Origin: Paenibacillus koleovorans NBRC 103111
GTDB taxonomy: Bacteria > Bacillota > Bacilli > Paenibacillales > NBRC-103111
Reading direction: 5' to 3'
NCBI RefSeq assembly: GCF_004000845.1
Contig: NZ_BIMA01000041.1
Coordinates: 1-57,451 of the forward strand
Length of the DNA stretch: 57,451 nt
Of this stretch, positions 7,588-16,145 are shown piece after piece; position 1 is the stretch's first letter, and every line of letters starts with the position of its first letter. Below the pieces are notes generated by a model. The model was not told the DNA's origin, searched no databases, and saw nothing but the letters and a program-made list of their open reading frames with translations. The position numbers were made by a program, and so were the translations under genes.

Positions 7588-7947
7588 CTATCGCGATACG
7601 CGGACACCTTGTACAATAATGTTGACAAGATCGACGCGCAGGCCGACCACATCGTTCAGAACATACTTCACTTTCGATTGTACATTGTGCGCCACTTCGG
7701 AAATTTTGGTTCCATAGCTCACTACAATGTGCAGGTCGATATGTATTTGCTCCTGCTCGAGACGCACTTCGACGCCCCGACTCAAGTTTTCCCGTCCCAG
7801 AAGCTCCGCGATGCCGTCCTTCAGTTGCTTGCGCGAAGCCATGCCCACGAGCCCGTAGCAATCCAGAGCCGCAGAGCCGGCGATAACCGCAATTACATCA
7901 TTCGAAACATGTATGGTTCCGAGCTCACTCTTGATTTGCATCGGCAT
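7588..7947 (-). CDS. yloU: Asp23/Gls24 family protein YloU
   Basis: A 119-residue protein starting MPMQIKSELGTIHVSNDVIAVIAGSAAL, with the conserved GLVGMASR and YGTKISEVAHNVQSKV segments. Family members are abundant envelope-stress-linked proteins; in staphylococci Asp23 lines the membrane through a partner. The start at 7947 follows AAAGGATGGAGC; an alternative ATG lies six bases downstream. It lies 15 bases upstream of fakA, so the two probably share the promoter at 8066-8094. A second paralogue is at 46159-46539. Confidence 0.88.
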   Translation of the reverse strand: MPMQIKSELGTIHVSNDVIAVIAGSAALDCYGLVGMASRKQLKDGIAELLGRENLSRGVEVRLEQEQIHIDLHIVVSYGTKISEVAHNVQSKVKYVLNDVVGLRVDLVNIIVQGVRVSR

Positions 7948-8065
7948 GCTCCATCCTTTCTCTGTTCGGAGATTCCGTCGGTTCGTCGCAACGCTCCCGC
8001 TCCCTTGGCAATACCGCGTCCAAGCTTGCGTACAGCAGCCATATAGCTGCATTTGCGCTGATTTT

Positions 8066-8094
8066 ACTATACCCGACCGGACAAATAAAAGCAA
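8066..8094 (-). promoter_or_regulatory. Candidate promoter of yloU-fakA-degV-recG
   Basis: Minus strand: TTGCTT, 17 bases, TATAGT, about 120 bases upstream of the yloU start. Confidence 0.5.
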
Positions 8095-8112
8095 CAGCAG
8101 CAAGTCTTTTCA

Positions 8113-8142
8113 TTGACTATCGGAAAGCGGTTGTGCTAATAT
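8113..8142 (+). promoter_or_regulatory. Promoter of rpmB
   Basis: TTGACT, 18-base spacer, TAATAT, about 60 bases before rpmB and back to back with the yloU promoter. Confidence 0.6.
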
Positions 8143-8204
8143 ATTAGAGTATGTTTTCGGGCAAAAGCTGCACTTGAACGTAACGGTTAGGAGGTGTTTT
8201 TAGT

Positions 8205-8393
8205 ATGTCCCGCAAATGCTTTATTACCGGTAAAAGCCCTCGCCAAGGGAACAACGTTTCTCACGCTAACAACAAGACGAAGCGGACTTGGGGAGTCAAC
8301 GTACAGAAAGTACGGATCATGGTGGATGGCAAGCCGAAGCGCGTTTATGTAAGTACTCGTGCTCTGAAATCCGGCAAAATCGTTCGTGTGTAA
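8205..8393 (+). CDS. rpmB: 50S ribosomal protein L28
   Basis: The complete 62-residue L28 starts [23 protein letters not shown] and contains the conserved [13 protein letters not shown] and [13 protein letters not shown]. Only one cysteine (Cys5) is present, so this is not a four-cysteine zinc-binding form. GGAGGTG precedes the ATG. It is transcribed alone, divergent from yloU and convergent with spoVM, as in B. subtilis. Confidence 0.97.
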   Translation: MSRKCFITGKSPRQGNNVSHANNKTKRTWGVNVQKVRIMVDGKPKRVYVSTRALKSGKIVRV

Positions 8394-8426
8394 AGTATGC
8401 TGAGGTTCGCTACGAACCCGCATAGA

Positions 8427-8459
8427 CAAAAAGCACCTTATCGCGAGGTGCTTTTTTTT
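8427..8459 (+). terminator. Bidirectional terminator between rpmB and spoVM
   Basis: AAGCACCT pairs with AGGTGCTT, followed by eight T on the plus strand and preceded by an A run, so it can also end minus-strand transcripts from spoVM. Confidence 0.85.
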
Positions 8460-8515
8460 GTGCTTAAGTATCCTTTTATAACGACGGGCCGGAACCGCTG
8501 CCTTATGTGGTAAGC

Positions 8516-8596
8516 TCAATTTTTGCTAAAGGAACCCAGAATGGCTTTGACGAAGCCGCCCAAAAACTTTGGTAGCTTGATCGTATAAAATTTCAC
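8516..8596 (-). CDS. spoVM: Stage V sporulation protein M (26 aa)
   Basis: A GTG-started 26-codon gene encoding MKFYTIKLPKFLGGFVKAIL followed by GSFSKN, an almost exact SpoVM. SpoVM is an amphipathic helix that recognises the convex forespore membrane and anchors the SpoIVA coat basement layer. The proline in the helix (KLPKFLGG), needed for curvature sensing, is present. AGGAGGGG sits about seven bases before the GTG. Its position between rpmB and rpe matches B. subtilis. At this length it falls below common gene-calling limits. Confidence 0.95.
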   Translation of the reverse strand: MKFYTIKLPKFLGGFVKAILGSFSKN

Positions 8597-8670
8597 CTCT
8601 ACCCCTCCTCATAGTGCCATTTAGTACATCTTATTCCGATCGCCCGGGAAAAGTGCCTGCCCATCAAAAA

Positions 8671-8702
8671 AGAAAAACTACAGGACAACGGCTCCTGTAG
8701 TT
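8671..8702 (-). terminator. Intrinsic terminator of the rpe-side operon
   Basis: Minus strand: AACTACAGGA, 7-base loop, TCCTGTAGTT, then TTTCTTTTTT. It ends transcription after the 95-aa membrane protein and separates that operon from spoVM. Confidence 0.85.
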
Positions 8703-8733
8703 ATGGTTATGCTTCATGAAGGGCAACAATGCT

Positions 8734-9021
8734 TTATTCCATATCCGTCCCCGGCGGCACCAGGTTCAGAATCGGAATTTTGCCGGTTGCAACATAAATC
8801 ATCGTATAAATAATCGTCAACAAGAGATAGAAAAAGACGGAGACGACAATGAACCAAATGCGCAGCTTGAGCGAGTCGTACTGCTTGAAAAAGTAGACGC
8901 CGATCAATAAGGCGCCGATCGAAAATACATAACGGAACAGCCCGCCGTTCAGCCAAGAAAAGATCAGCAGCAAATGACCGGCGATAAAACTCAATAACAG
9001 CAGCCATAATGTCTTTTTCAC
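8734..9021 (-). CDS. Small integral membrane protein, unknown function
   Basis: A 95-residue protein with three hydrophobic helices: LWLLLLSFIAGHLLLIFSW (about 5-23), FRYVFSIGALLIGVYFF (about 29-45) and IWFIVVSVFFYLLLTIIYTMIYV (about 55-77), ending in an acidic tail. I do not recognise a family. It is the last gene of the operon, 14 bases after rpe, and occupies the position of thiN (thiamine pyrophosphokinase) in B. subtilis. Confidence 0.75.
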   Translation of the reverse strand: MKKTLWLLLLSFIAGHLLLIFSWLNGGLFRYVFSIGALLIGVYFFKQYDSLKLRIWFIVVSVFFYLLLTIIYTMIYVATGKIPILNLVPPGTDME

Positions 9022-9035
9022 TTCCGTCGAACCCC

Positions 9036-9689
9036 CTAGCGATTTCCGCGGATGCGCTGCATCGCGTCACGGCGGTCGCTCATGCCGAATACGGCATTGC
9101 CCGCTACCAGCACGTCGGCTCCAGCCTGGATGACGAGCGGAGCGGTGTTTTCGTTGATGCCGCCGTCGACTTCCACGTGCACGCCGGAGCGGCCCGCCGC
9201 TGCCAGCCGCCGTCTAAGCTCGGCAATTTTCCCAATCATCGCAGGGATGAACGGTTGTCCGCCGAAGCCCGGATTGACCGTCATCAGCAATACCAAATCC
9301 ACCTCATCCAGCACATAGTCGAGCGTCGACAACGGGGTGGACGGATTCAGCACGACGCCGGCCTTAACGCCCTGCGCCTTGATGTGCTGAATCGTACGGT
9401 TCAAATGCGGACAAACCTCCACATGCACGGAGATCAGGTCCGCCCCTGCCGCCGCGAAAGCTTCGATATAAGCATCCGGGTTCGCAATCATCAGATGGAC
9501 GTCAAGCGGCAGCTTCGTATGAGGGCGAATCGCCGATACGACCAGCGGCCCGAGCGTGATATTCGGAACGAAATGACCGTCCATCACGTCGACGTGGATC
9601 CAGTCCGCGCCTCCCTGCTCGACATCCCGGATTTCCTCGGCCAGCCGGGCAAAATCAGCGGATAAAATCGAAGGAGCCAAAATTGTCAT
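9036..9689 (-). CDS. rpe: Ribulose-phosphate 3-epimerase
   Basis: A 217-residue TIM-barrel enzyme interconverting ribulose-5-phosphate and xylulose-5-phosphate in the pentose phosphate pathway. Visible landmarks are MTILAPSILSADFARL, HVDVMDGHFVPN with metal-binding His/Asp, MTVNPGFGGQ and VDGGIN. GGAGG lies eight bases before the ATG, inside the end of rsgA, whose stop is three bases away. The prkC-rsgA-rpe order is as in B. subtilis. Confidence 0.96.
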   Translation of the reverse strand: MTILAPSILSADFARLAEEIRDVEQGGADWIHVDVMDGHFVPNITLGPLVVSAIRPHTKLPLDVHLMIANPDAYIEAFAAAGADLISVHVEVCPHLNRTIQHIKAQGVKAGVVLNPSTPLSTLDYVLDEVDLVLLMTVNPGFGGQPFIPAMIGKIAELRRRLAAAGRSGVHVEVDGGINENTAPLVIQAGADVLVAGNAVFGMSDRRDAMQRIRGNR

Positions 9690-9692
9690 CGG

Positions 9693-10607
9693 TCAATACC
9701 TCCGTTTTCTCTCCTTCATTTCGGTCAAAAAAGCCGTGTAGTGCTTGTAGCGGCTAGGCGCAATGGCGCCTTCATCCAGCGCCTGCAGCACAAGGCAGCC
9801 CGGCTCCTGCTGATGCAGGCAGCCGCGGAACTTGCAGCCGGCGCTGTAGCCGCGGAACTCGGCGAAGCAGCCGGACAGCTGCTCCGGCTCCAGCTCGAGA
9901 AAGTCGAGCTGGCTGAAGCCGGGCGTGTCGGCGACAAAGCCGCCCGCCTCGAGCGGGAACAGCTCGACATGCCGCGTCGTATGTTTGCCGCGGCCGAGCT
10001 TCGCGCTGATCTCATTCGTCTCGAGCTTCAGCCCGGGCACGATCGCATTGAGCATCGAGGACTTCCCGACCCCCGATTGGCCGGAGAACACGCTGATTCG
10101 GCCGGCCAGGGCGTCGCGCACCGCTTCGAGCCCTTCCTGGGTACGCTTGCTCGTCACGATGACCCGGTAGCCGAACGACTCGTATAGCCGTCGCACGGCA
10201 TCCAGATTCATGCCGCCCGCGAGCTCACCCGATTCCCGGTCTTGAAGCAAGTCCACCTTGGTCAGGCAAATGACCGTCTCGAGGCGAGCTTGCTCGGTGT
10301 GGACGAGAAATTTGTCCAGCAGCTGCAAGTTCAGACCCGGCTCGGTCAGCGAGAAAACGAGCACAGCCTGATCGACGTTGGCGATCGGCGGACGGATCAG
10401 CTCCGTCGTGCGGGGTTTGATCTCGTCTACCGTCCCTTCGCCGTTCTCGGTCAGCTCATACAGGGCATGATCGCCTACTAGCGGAGAGATTCCTTTTTTC
10501 TTGAAGATGCCTCTGGCCCGGCATTGCACGGACCCGGCGCCGGCCGGCTCATCGGGCTGAACGTAATAGTACCCGCTCAAGGCTTTTACAATAATTCCTG
10601 AAGGCAT
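9693..10607 (-). CDS. rsgA: Ribosome small-subunit GTPase RsgA (YloQ/CpgA)
   Basis: A 304-residue circularly permuted GTPase that assists late 30S maturation. An N-terminal OB domain (about 1-70) is followed by LTKVDLL (G4), then GQSGVGKSSMLNAI (G1) and DTPGFSQLDF (G3), the permuted order. The C-terminal zinc module contains CKFRGCLHQQEPGC. It lies in the kinase operon, three bases after prkC; in B. subtilis this GTPase is a PrkC substrate. Confidence 0.96.
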   Translation of the reverse strand: MPSGIIVKALSGYYYVQPDEPAGAGSVQCRARGIFKKKGISPLVGDHALYELTENGEGTVDEIKPRTTELIRPPIANVDQAVLVFSLTEPGLNLQLLDKFLVHTEQARLETVICLTKVDLLQDRESGELAGGMNLDAVRRLYESFGYRVIVTSKRTQEGLEAVRDALAGRISVFSGQSGVGKSSMLNAIVPGLKLETNEISAKLGRGKHTTRHVELFPLEAGGFVADTPGFSQLDFLELEPEQLSGCFAEFRGYSAGCKFRGCLHQQEPGCLVLQALDEGAIAPSRYKHYTAFLTEMKERKRRY

Positions 10608-10610
10608 TAA

Positions 10611-12692
10611 TTAATGGCCTCCTGTGCCGGTCGGACTCGGAGTTGGCGTTGTGGAAGGCTTCGGCGTCGGCGTCGGCGTCGGTGAAGCCGATCCGCCCGG
10701 CGTCTTCGTTGGCGTCGGAGTCGGTGTTGGCGTCGGGCTCGGACTGCCGGTAGCCTTGTCGTTGTAAGGTACCGTCTGCAAATCGATTCGAGCACCGTCT
10801 ACGAAATATTGAATTGTGCCGTCTTTCTCCGGGGAGAGGACGAGGACGACGTCGAACGTCTGCGTATCCGTAATTTTGCGCGAAGCCCATTCGATATTAT
10901 CGCCTCTGGCATCGCTGTACACGATTCGAATCGTGCTTTCTTTCCCCTTAACTGCTGGAGAAATCGGACGTGAAACGGTCCTTTCCTTCGCTTCAGGCGG
11001 ATAGCCGTTGCTGACGAAAATCTTGATCTCCTGTCCCTTCGAGACGAGATCGTTGAACTTGAACGGGAATTGGTCGAACACTTTTCCCTTCTGCTGCTTA
11101 TACGTCGGTGCACGCTCAATTAGAGGCTTCAAATCAAGAAGCACTACGGCCGAAGAAGCTTCCGTCTCGGTCATGCCCGACAAGTTCGGCATCGAGAATT
11201 GCTCGCGCCCTTTGCTGATCGTCAGCTTGATCGCCACTGTCTTCGGATCGTACTCTTCGTTCGGCGCCGGCACTTGCTTCAGAACCGTCCCCGGTTCTTC
11301 CACGCCGAACACTTCCAATTCTTTGGTAACCTGCGAAGCGGCGATGCCCAATTTCACAAGCTCGGTGTTGATGATTTCATTAAAGCTTTTGCCCGACCAG
11401 TCCGGCATTTTCGGCTTTTCCGTACCGAGGCTGACATAGAGCACGACTTCGTTGTTGACCTTCACCCTCATCGGCTCCGGATTTTGCGCGAACACAATAT
11501 CCTTGGCCACGTCCTTGTTCGGCTGCGTGATCACTTTGCTCTTCAGTTGGTTGTCCTCGATCAGCTTCTGCGCGTCCTTTACGTTCATGTTGACGACGTT
11601 CGGGATTTCCGTCTCGGGCACTTCGATCAGACCTCTGACGACCCCAACCGCATACCACATGCCCAGCAGGAAAAGAACAATAACCAGACCCCAAATCGAA
11701 GGTTTGAGCCAAAGCCGCTTCTTTTTCTCCGGCGCATCCGGATCCCCTGATCGAGAGCCCATGGCAGAGGCCGACGGTTTGCCCGCCGCGTCGCCCTTCA
11801 GCGCCGGGAGCACACGCGTCCTCTCTTGATCCTCGGCATCGCTGGCAAACACGATCTTGGGTTCATTGCGCCGTTCCGGCAGCAGGCAAGTTTCCAGGTC
11901 CTTCAGCATCTCGCGGGCGGACTGATAGCGCTCGTCCTGGTTTTTGCGCATCGACTTCAGAATCATGTTCTCCACACTCTGCGGAATAAGCGGATTGACC
12001 TTGCGCGGCTCCTCCACGTTTTCCTGCAAATGCTTGAGCGCCACGCTGATCGGGCTTTCTCCGGAAAACGGCAACCTCGCCGTCAGCATCTGGTACAGCA
12101 CGATCCCGAGCGAGTAAATATCGGACTTGGCTCCTGTGGATGTGCCTTTGGCATGCTCCGGCGAAAAATAATGCACCGACCCGACGACCGAGCCGGTCTG
12201 CGTAATTTGAGACGAATCCGCAGCGCGGGCGATTCCGAAATCGGTTACTTTCACGCGGCCGTTTTTGCCCATCAAAATATTGTGGGGTTTGATGTCCCGA
12301 TGGATAATCTGGTTGTGGTGGGCGTGATCGAGCGCATCGCAAATTTGGCTCGCGATTCGGATCGCATCCTCGACTTGCATCGGGGCGCGTTCCTTGATCA
12401 CCTCGTTCAGCGTCTTGCCTTCCACATACTCCATTACGATATAATGGACTTCTTCCTCTTGACCGACATCGTATATGCTTACCACGTTCGGATGCGACAG
12501 AGACGCAGCGGCCTGAGCTTCCCGTCGGAACCGCCGGATGAATTCTTCGTCATGCACGTATTGCTGGCGCAGCACCTTGACGGCCACTTTACGATTTAAT
12601 AGAATATCATGCCCTTTGTACACCAAGGCCATGCCGCCGCCGCCTATCCGATCCATGATCTCGTAGCGACCGCCCAACACGTGACCGATCAT
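10611..12692 (-). CDS. prkC: PASTA-domain Ser/Thr protein kinase PrkC
   Basis: A membrane kinase of 693 residues that senses cell-wall fragments. The Hanks-type kinase domain (about 10-270) has GGGGMALVYKG, HRDIKPHN, DFGIARA and FSPEHAKG. A single transmembrane helix lies near 335-355 (LVIVLFLLGMWYAVGVV). Three extracellular PASTA repeats follow (from about 370, IPNVVNM..., PDWSGKS..., MPNLSGM...), then a further beta-rich module. The last about 45 residues are an unusual Thr-Pro/Ser-Pro tail rich in PTPTPTP, also seen as a DNA repeat at about 10618-10745. The ATG overlaps the prpC stop. Partner phosphatase: PrpC. Confidence 0.96.
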   Translation of the reverse strand: MIGHVLGGRYEIMDRIGGGGMALVYKGHDILLNRKVAVKVLRQQYVHDEEFIRRFRREAQAAASLSHPNVVSIYDVGQEEEVHYIVMEYVEGKTLNEVIKERAPMQVEDAIRIASQICDALDHAHHNQIIHRDIKPHNILMGKNGRVKVTDFGIARAADSSQITQTGSVVGSVHYFSPEHAKGTSTGAKSDIYSLGIVLYQMLTARLPFSGESPISVALKHLQENVEEPRKVNPLIPQSVENMILKSMRKNQDERYQSAREMLKDLETCLLPERRNEPKIVFASDAEDQERTRVLPALKGDAAGKPSASAMGSRSGDPDAPEKKKRLWLKPSIWGLVIVLFLLGMWYAVGVVRGLIEVPETEIPNVVNMNVKDAQKLIEDNQLKSKVITQPNKDVAKDIVFAQNPEPMRVKVNNEVVLYVSLGTEKPKMPDWSGKSFNEIINTELVKLGIAASQVTKELEVFGVEEPGTVLKQVPAPNEEYDPKTVAIKLTISKGREQFSMPNLSGMTETEASSAVVLLDLKPLIERAPTYKQQKGKVFDQFPFKFNDLVSKGQEIKIFVSNGYPPEAKERTVSRPISPAVKGKESTIRIVYSDARGDNIEWASRKITDTQTFDVVLVLSPEKDGTIQYFVDGARIDLQTVPYNDKATGSPSPTPTPTPTPTKTPGGSASPTPTPTPKPSTTPTPSPTGTGGH

Positions 12693-13459
12693 TCATCATC
12701 CCCCCTGTCTTCCGAGGCTTCGTTCGCTTCCTTGTTCTCGAGCAGTACAACCGTGACATTGTCGCCCCCGCCTTCCTCCAGCGCCAGCCGGATGAGCTCG
12801 TCGGCCTTCCACTCCAGCTCCCGCTCCGCCGCCAGCACTTGCCCGATGACCGAGTCTTCCACAAGCCCGCTCAAGCCGTCGCTACAGATGAGCAAAATGT
12901 CCCCCAAGTTCCATTGTTGCCGAGTTACGTCGGCTTCCGCTCGCTTCTCCGTGCCAAGCGCTCTCGTCAGCGCGTTCCGGTGAGGGTGAGTACTCGCTTC
13001 GGATGCCGTAATCTGACCCGACTTCATTAGCTCGTTCACTAGCGTGTGATCCTCGGTCACCTGCCGCAGCCGACCTGACTGCCATAGGTACGCTCTGCTG
13101 TCGCCGATATGGCCGATCGTCAAATCTTGCACGGAAGCGAGGGCAACGACTACCGTCGTGCCCATACCGTAATACCGCTGCTGGTTCAAGGCGAACTCGA
13201 AGACGGTTTCATTCGCTTGCACGATAGAACGGCGGATCGCCTCCGGCCGCTGCTCGTCCGACAAATCCTTATGTATGGCGAGCAAGTGGGCCTGAATAAG
13301 CTCCACCGCCATCTTGCTCGCAATTTCCCCCGCCTGGTGCCCGCCCATGCCGTCGGCCAAGATGGCGAGTGTGAAGCCGTTCAAACCGGTCTGTATGGCG
13401 GCTCGGTCCTCATTGATCAAACGGACTTTCCCGATATCCGTTCTATAGGCCGTAAGCAT
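12689..13459 (-). CDS. prpC: PP2C-type protein phosphatase PrpC/Stp
   Basis: A 256-residue metal-dependent phosphatase that reverses PrkC phosphorylation. PP2C motifs are intact: LADGMGGHQAGEIASKMA, HIGDSRAYLW, CSDGLSGLV and GGGDNVTVVLL, containing the aspartates for two metal ions. It is coupled to prkC by a 4-base overlap and lies four bases after rlmN, as in B. subtilis. Confidence 0.96.
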   Translation of the reverse strand: MLTAYRTDIGKVRLINEDRAAIQTGLNGFTLAILADGMGGHQAGEIASKMAVELIQAHLLAIHKDLSDEQRPEAIRRSIVQANETVFEFALNQQRYYGMGTTVVVALASVQDLTIGHIGDSRAYLWQSGRLRQVTEDHTLVNELMKSGQITASEASTHPHRNALTRALGTEKRAEADVTRQQWNLGDILLICSDGLSGLVEDSVIGQVLAAERELEWKADELIRLALEEGGGDNVTVVLLENKEANEASEDRGDDE

Positions 13460-13463
13460 CGTT

Positions 13464-14579
13464 CTACTTCACCCCTGACTCCATATGCTTCGCGCGCAGC
13501 TGGCCGCAGGCGGCCGCTATGTCGCTTCCATGCTCCCGGCGAATCGTCGCCGTAATGTTATGGCGTTCCAGAATGCGTTGAAATGTGAAAATGTCGTCCC
13601 GCACCGTGCGCTTGAAGTTCCGTTCCATGACGAAATTGACCGGAATCAAGTTGACGTGGCAGAGCGGCAGCATCTGCTTCAGCACGTCGGCGAGCTCCTC
13701 GGCATGCTCCGCCTTGTCGTTCACGCCGCCCATCAAGGCGTATTCGAACGTAATCCGGCGACCGGTTTTGTCCAAATAATACTTGCACGCTTCGATCAGA
13801 TCCTGAAACGGATAACGGCGGTTGACCGGCATCAGCTTGGAGCGCAGCTCATCGTTCGGCGCGTGAATCGAAATGGCGAGATTGATCTGCATCTGCTCGT
13901 CGGCGAATCGGCGAATGTTCGGTACGATACCGCTCGTCGAAACTGTGATATGGCGAGCGCCGATATTCAGCCCTTTCTCATGGATCATCACCTTGAGGAA
14001 CGTCATCATCGCGTCGTAGTTCTCGAAAGGCTCTCCGATGCCCATAATGACGATGCTGCTCACGCGTTCGCCCTTCGCGTCGAGCGTCTTCTGCGCGCGT
14101 ACGACTTGCGCTACGATTTCGCCGGCCGACAAGTTCCGCTTCAGCCCGCCCAGCGTCGAAGCGCAGAACGTGCAGCCGATCCGACAGCCGACCTGGGTCG
14201 TGACGCAGACGCTGTTGCCGTAGTTATGCTTCATGACGACGGTTTCGATCGCATTGCGGTCTTGAAGCTCGAACAAAAATTTGACGGTCCCGTCCTGGGA
14301 CTCCTGCTTGTCGATTTCCTGCAAGGAGACGAACTCGAACTGGTTCGCCAGCTTGTCTCGCATCCCCTTGGACAAGTTCGTCATCTCGTCGAACGACTCC
14401 ACCCGCTTCACATAGAGCCAGTCGAATAGCTGGCCCGCCCGAAAAGCCGGTTCGCCGTTCGTCTTGCACCACGCCTGCCAATCCTCCAGGGAGTAGTCAT
14501 AAACAAACGGCCGCACCGGAACATGGGGGGCGAGCGGCTTTAATGGTTTCAATGGTTCTGTCTGGCTCAATCGAATCAC
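13464..14579 (-). CDS. rlmN: Dual-specificity 23S rRNA/tRNA adenine C2-methyltransferase RlmN
   Basis: A radical-SAM methyltransferase of 371 residues acting on A2503 of 23S rRNA and A37 of tRNAs. The iron-sulfur motif is CRIGCTFC (CxxxCxxC). [10 protein letters not shown] and the late cysteine in [14 protein letters not shown] (methyl-carrier/catalytic region) are present. The N-terminus carries a short repetitive extension ([15 protein letters not shown]) before the conserved domain. The start was kept at 14579, but a shorter start cannot be excluded. It is followed at four bases by prpC. Confidence 0.95.
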   Translation of the reverse strand: MIRLSQTEPLKPLKPLAPHVPVRPFVYDYSLEDWQAWCKTNGEPAFRAGQLFDWLYVKRVESFDEMTNLSKGMRDKLANQFEFVSLQEIDKQESQDGTVKFLFELQDRNAIETVVMKHNYGNSVCVTTQVGCRIGCTFCASTLGGLKRNLSAGEIVAQVVRAQKTLDAKGERVSSIVIMGIGEPFENYDAMMTFLKVMIHEKGLNIGARHITVSTSGIVPNIRRFADEQMQINLAISIHAPNDELRSKLMPVNRRYPFQDLIEACKYYLDKTGRRITFEYALMGGVNDKAEHAEELADVLKQMLPLCHVNLIPVNFVMERNFKRTVRDDIFTFQRILERHNITATIRREHGSDIAAACGQLRAKHMESGVK

Positions 14580-14645
14580 TACCCGTTCATGATTTGCTTG
14601 GTTTACATCTAGCCTAGTGTAACATAATTCGTGCGTTTGCTAAAG

Positions 14646-16145
14646 TTATGCGTCCTTGCGCCGCAGGCGGGCGATGAAAAATCCGTCCGAGCCGTAATCG
14701 CTGGGCAACAAGGATACTTGTCCGTTCGCAGCGCCGGGGAGTGCAGCTAACGCGGGAGGCATCGGCTCCGGAGCAAATGCCGGATGACGCTCCAGGAAGG
14801 CGAGCACTGCGTCTCCGTTCTCTTCGGCGGCGAGCGTGCACGTGCTATAGACGAGCACGCCGCCCGGCGCGACCAGCCAGGCGGCCGCATCCAGCAGCTC
14901 GGCCTGCAGCTCGGTAATCGCCTCGATTTCCTCCGGCTGCTTGGCCCACTTCAAGTCCGGCTTGCGGCGGATGACGCCGAGCCCGGAGCATGGCGCGTCG
15001 AGCAGCACGCGGTCGAAGGCGCCGGCCGGGAACCGCTGCGGCAGCTCGCGAGCATCGCCGGTGAGCGTCTCGACGCTGCGTAGCCCGAGCCGCTCCGCCT
15101 GCTCGGCGATGAGCCGGCGCTTGTGCTCGTGAGCGTCGCAGGCGACGATCCGGCCGCGGTCGTCCATCCGCTCGGCAAGATGGGCCGTCTTGCCGCCTGG
15201 CGCCGCGCAGCAATCGAGCACGGTCATGCCCGGCTGCGGATCGACCGCCTCGGCGACGAGCATCGAGCTCTCGTCCTGGATCGAGATCGCGCCGTCGCGG
15301 AACCAGGTCGAAAACGCCATGTTGCCGCCGCTCTCGACGATAAGGCCGGACGGCGCAATCGACGACGGTCGGGCATCCAGCCCGGCGTCCGCCATTTGCT
15401 GCAGCACCGCCTCGCGGCTGGCGCGCAGCCGATTGACCCGGACGCTGACGGCCGGCGGCCGGTTGTTCGACTCGCAGATGCGCTCGGCCGTCGCTTCGCC
15501 GAACTGGCGGATCCACTGCTCCACCATCCACTTCGGATAGGAGTGGAGCAGCGAGATCCGCTCGGCCGCGGGCAGCGTGGTCGGCACGACGAGCTCGGTG
15601 CGGCTGCGGATCGCACTCCGCAGCACGCCGTTCACCATGCCGGATATGCCGGCATGGCCCCGGCGTTTGGCCAGGTTGACCGCCTCGTTCACGACGGCGT
15701 GCTCGGGAATGCGGTCCAGGTAGACGAGCTGGTACAGGCTAAGCCGCAACAAGCTTCGTACCCATGGCTCCAGCTTCGCCACGCCTTTGGCGACGAACCG
15801 GGCGAGAAAGTAATCCAGCGTATTCAATCGTTGAATCGTCCCGTACACGAGCTCGGTCGTCAGTCCGGCATCCGCCTTCTCGAGCGGCGGCGACTGCTTC
15901 TGCAGCGTCTGGTTCAGCAGCAAATTGCTGTACGCTTGCTCCTGCTCGACGCGCGTCAATATATCCATCGCCAGCTCGCGGGCTCCAGCCGGCCTCTTGA
16001 GAGGCCGATTGTTCGGCTTCTGCGAGCTCTGCGATGACTGTGAATTCCGCTCGGGAGCCAGTTGCTGTCCTTGTCGCTGCTTCGGCTGATGCGGTTGTTT
16101 CGGTTGCTTCGGTTGCTTCGGTTGTCCATCTCTCGTCCGGTTCAT
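14646..16145 (-). CDS. rsmB: 16S rRNA (cytosine-967-C5)-methyltransferase RsmB
   Basis: A 499-residue protein with an NusB-like N-terminal domain (about 55-190, ARELAMDILTRVEQ) and a NOL1/NOP2/Sun methyltransferase domain. CCAAPGGKTAHLAERM binds SAM; DAPCSGLG and VYSTCTLAAEEN carry the two cysteines of the family. The first about 50 residues are a low-complexity Gln/Pro/Lys stretch (QPKQPKQPKQPHQPKQ) absent from typical RsmB. The gene overlaps fmt by four bases. Local GC content is high. Confidence 0.95.
   Translation of the reverse strand: MNRTRDGQPKQPKQPKQPHQPKQRQGQQLAPERNSQSSQSSQKPNNRPLKRPAGARELAMDILTRVEQEQAYSNLLLNQTLQKQSPPLEKADAGLTTELVYGTIQRLNTLDYFLARFVAKGVAKLEPWVRSLLRLSLYQLVYLDRIPEHAVVNEAVNLAKRRGHAGISGMVNGVLRSAIRSRTELVVPTTLPAAERISLLHSYPKWMVEQWIRQFGEATAERICESNNRPPAVSVRVNRLRASREAVLQQMADAGLDARPSSIAPSGLIVESGGNMAFSTWFRDGAISIQDESSMLVAEAVDPQPGMTVLDCCAAPGGKTAHLAERMDDRGRIVACDAHEHKRRLIAEQAERLGLRSVETLTGDARELPQRFPAGAFDRVLLDAPCSGLGVIRRKPDLKWAKQPEEIEAITELQAELLDAAAWLVAPGGVLVYSTCTLAAEENGDAVLAFLERHPAFAPEPMPPALAALPGAANGQVSLLPSDYGSDGFFIARLRRKDA

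Noticed and set aside
8187-8519. 110-codon open frame on the minus strand over rpmB
   Set aside because: It is antisense to L28 and runs through the bidirectional terminator.
10611-10760. Short-period repeat considered as a CRISPR or minisatellite
   Set aside because: It is in frame in prkC and encodes the PT-rich tail; there are no spacers.
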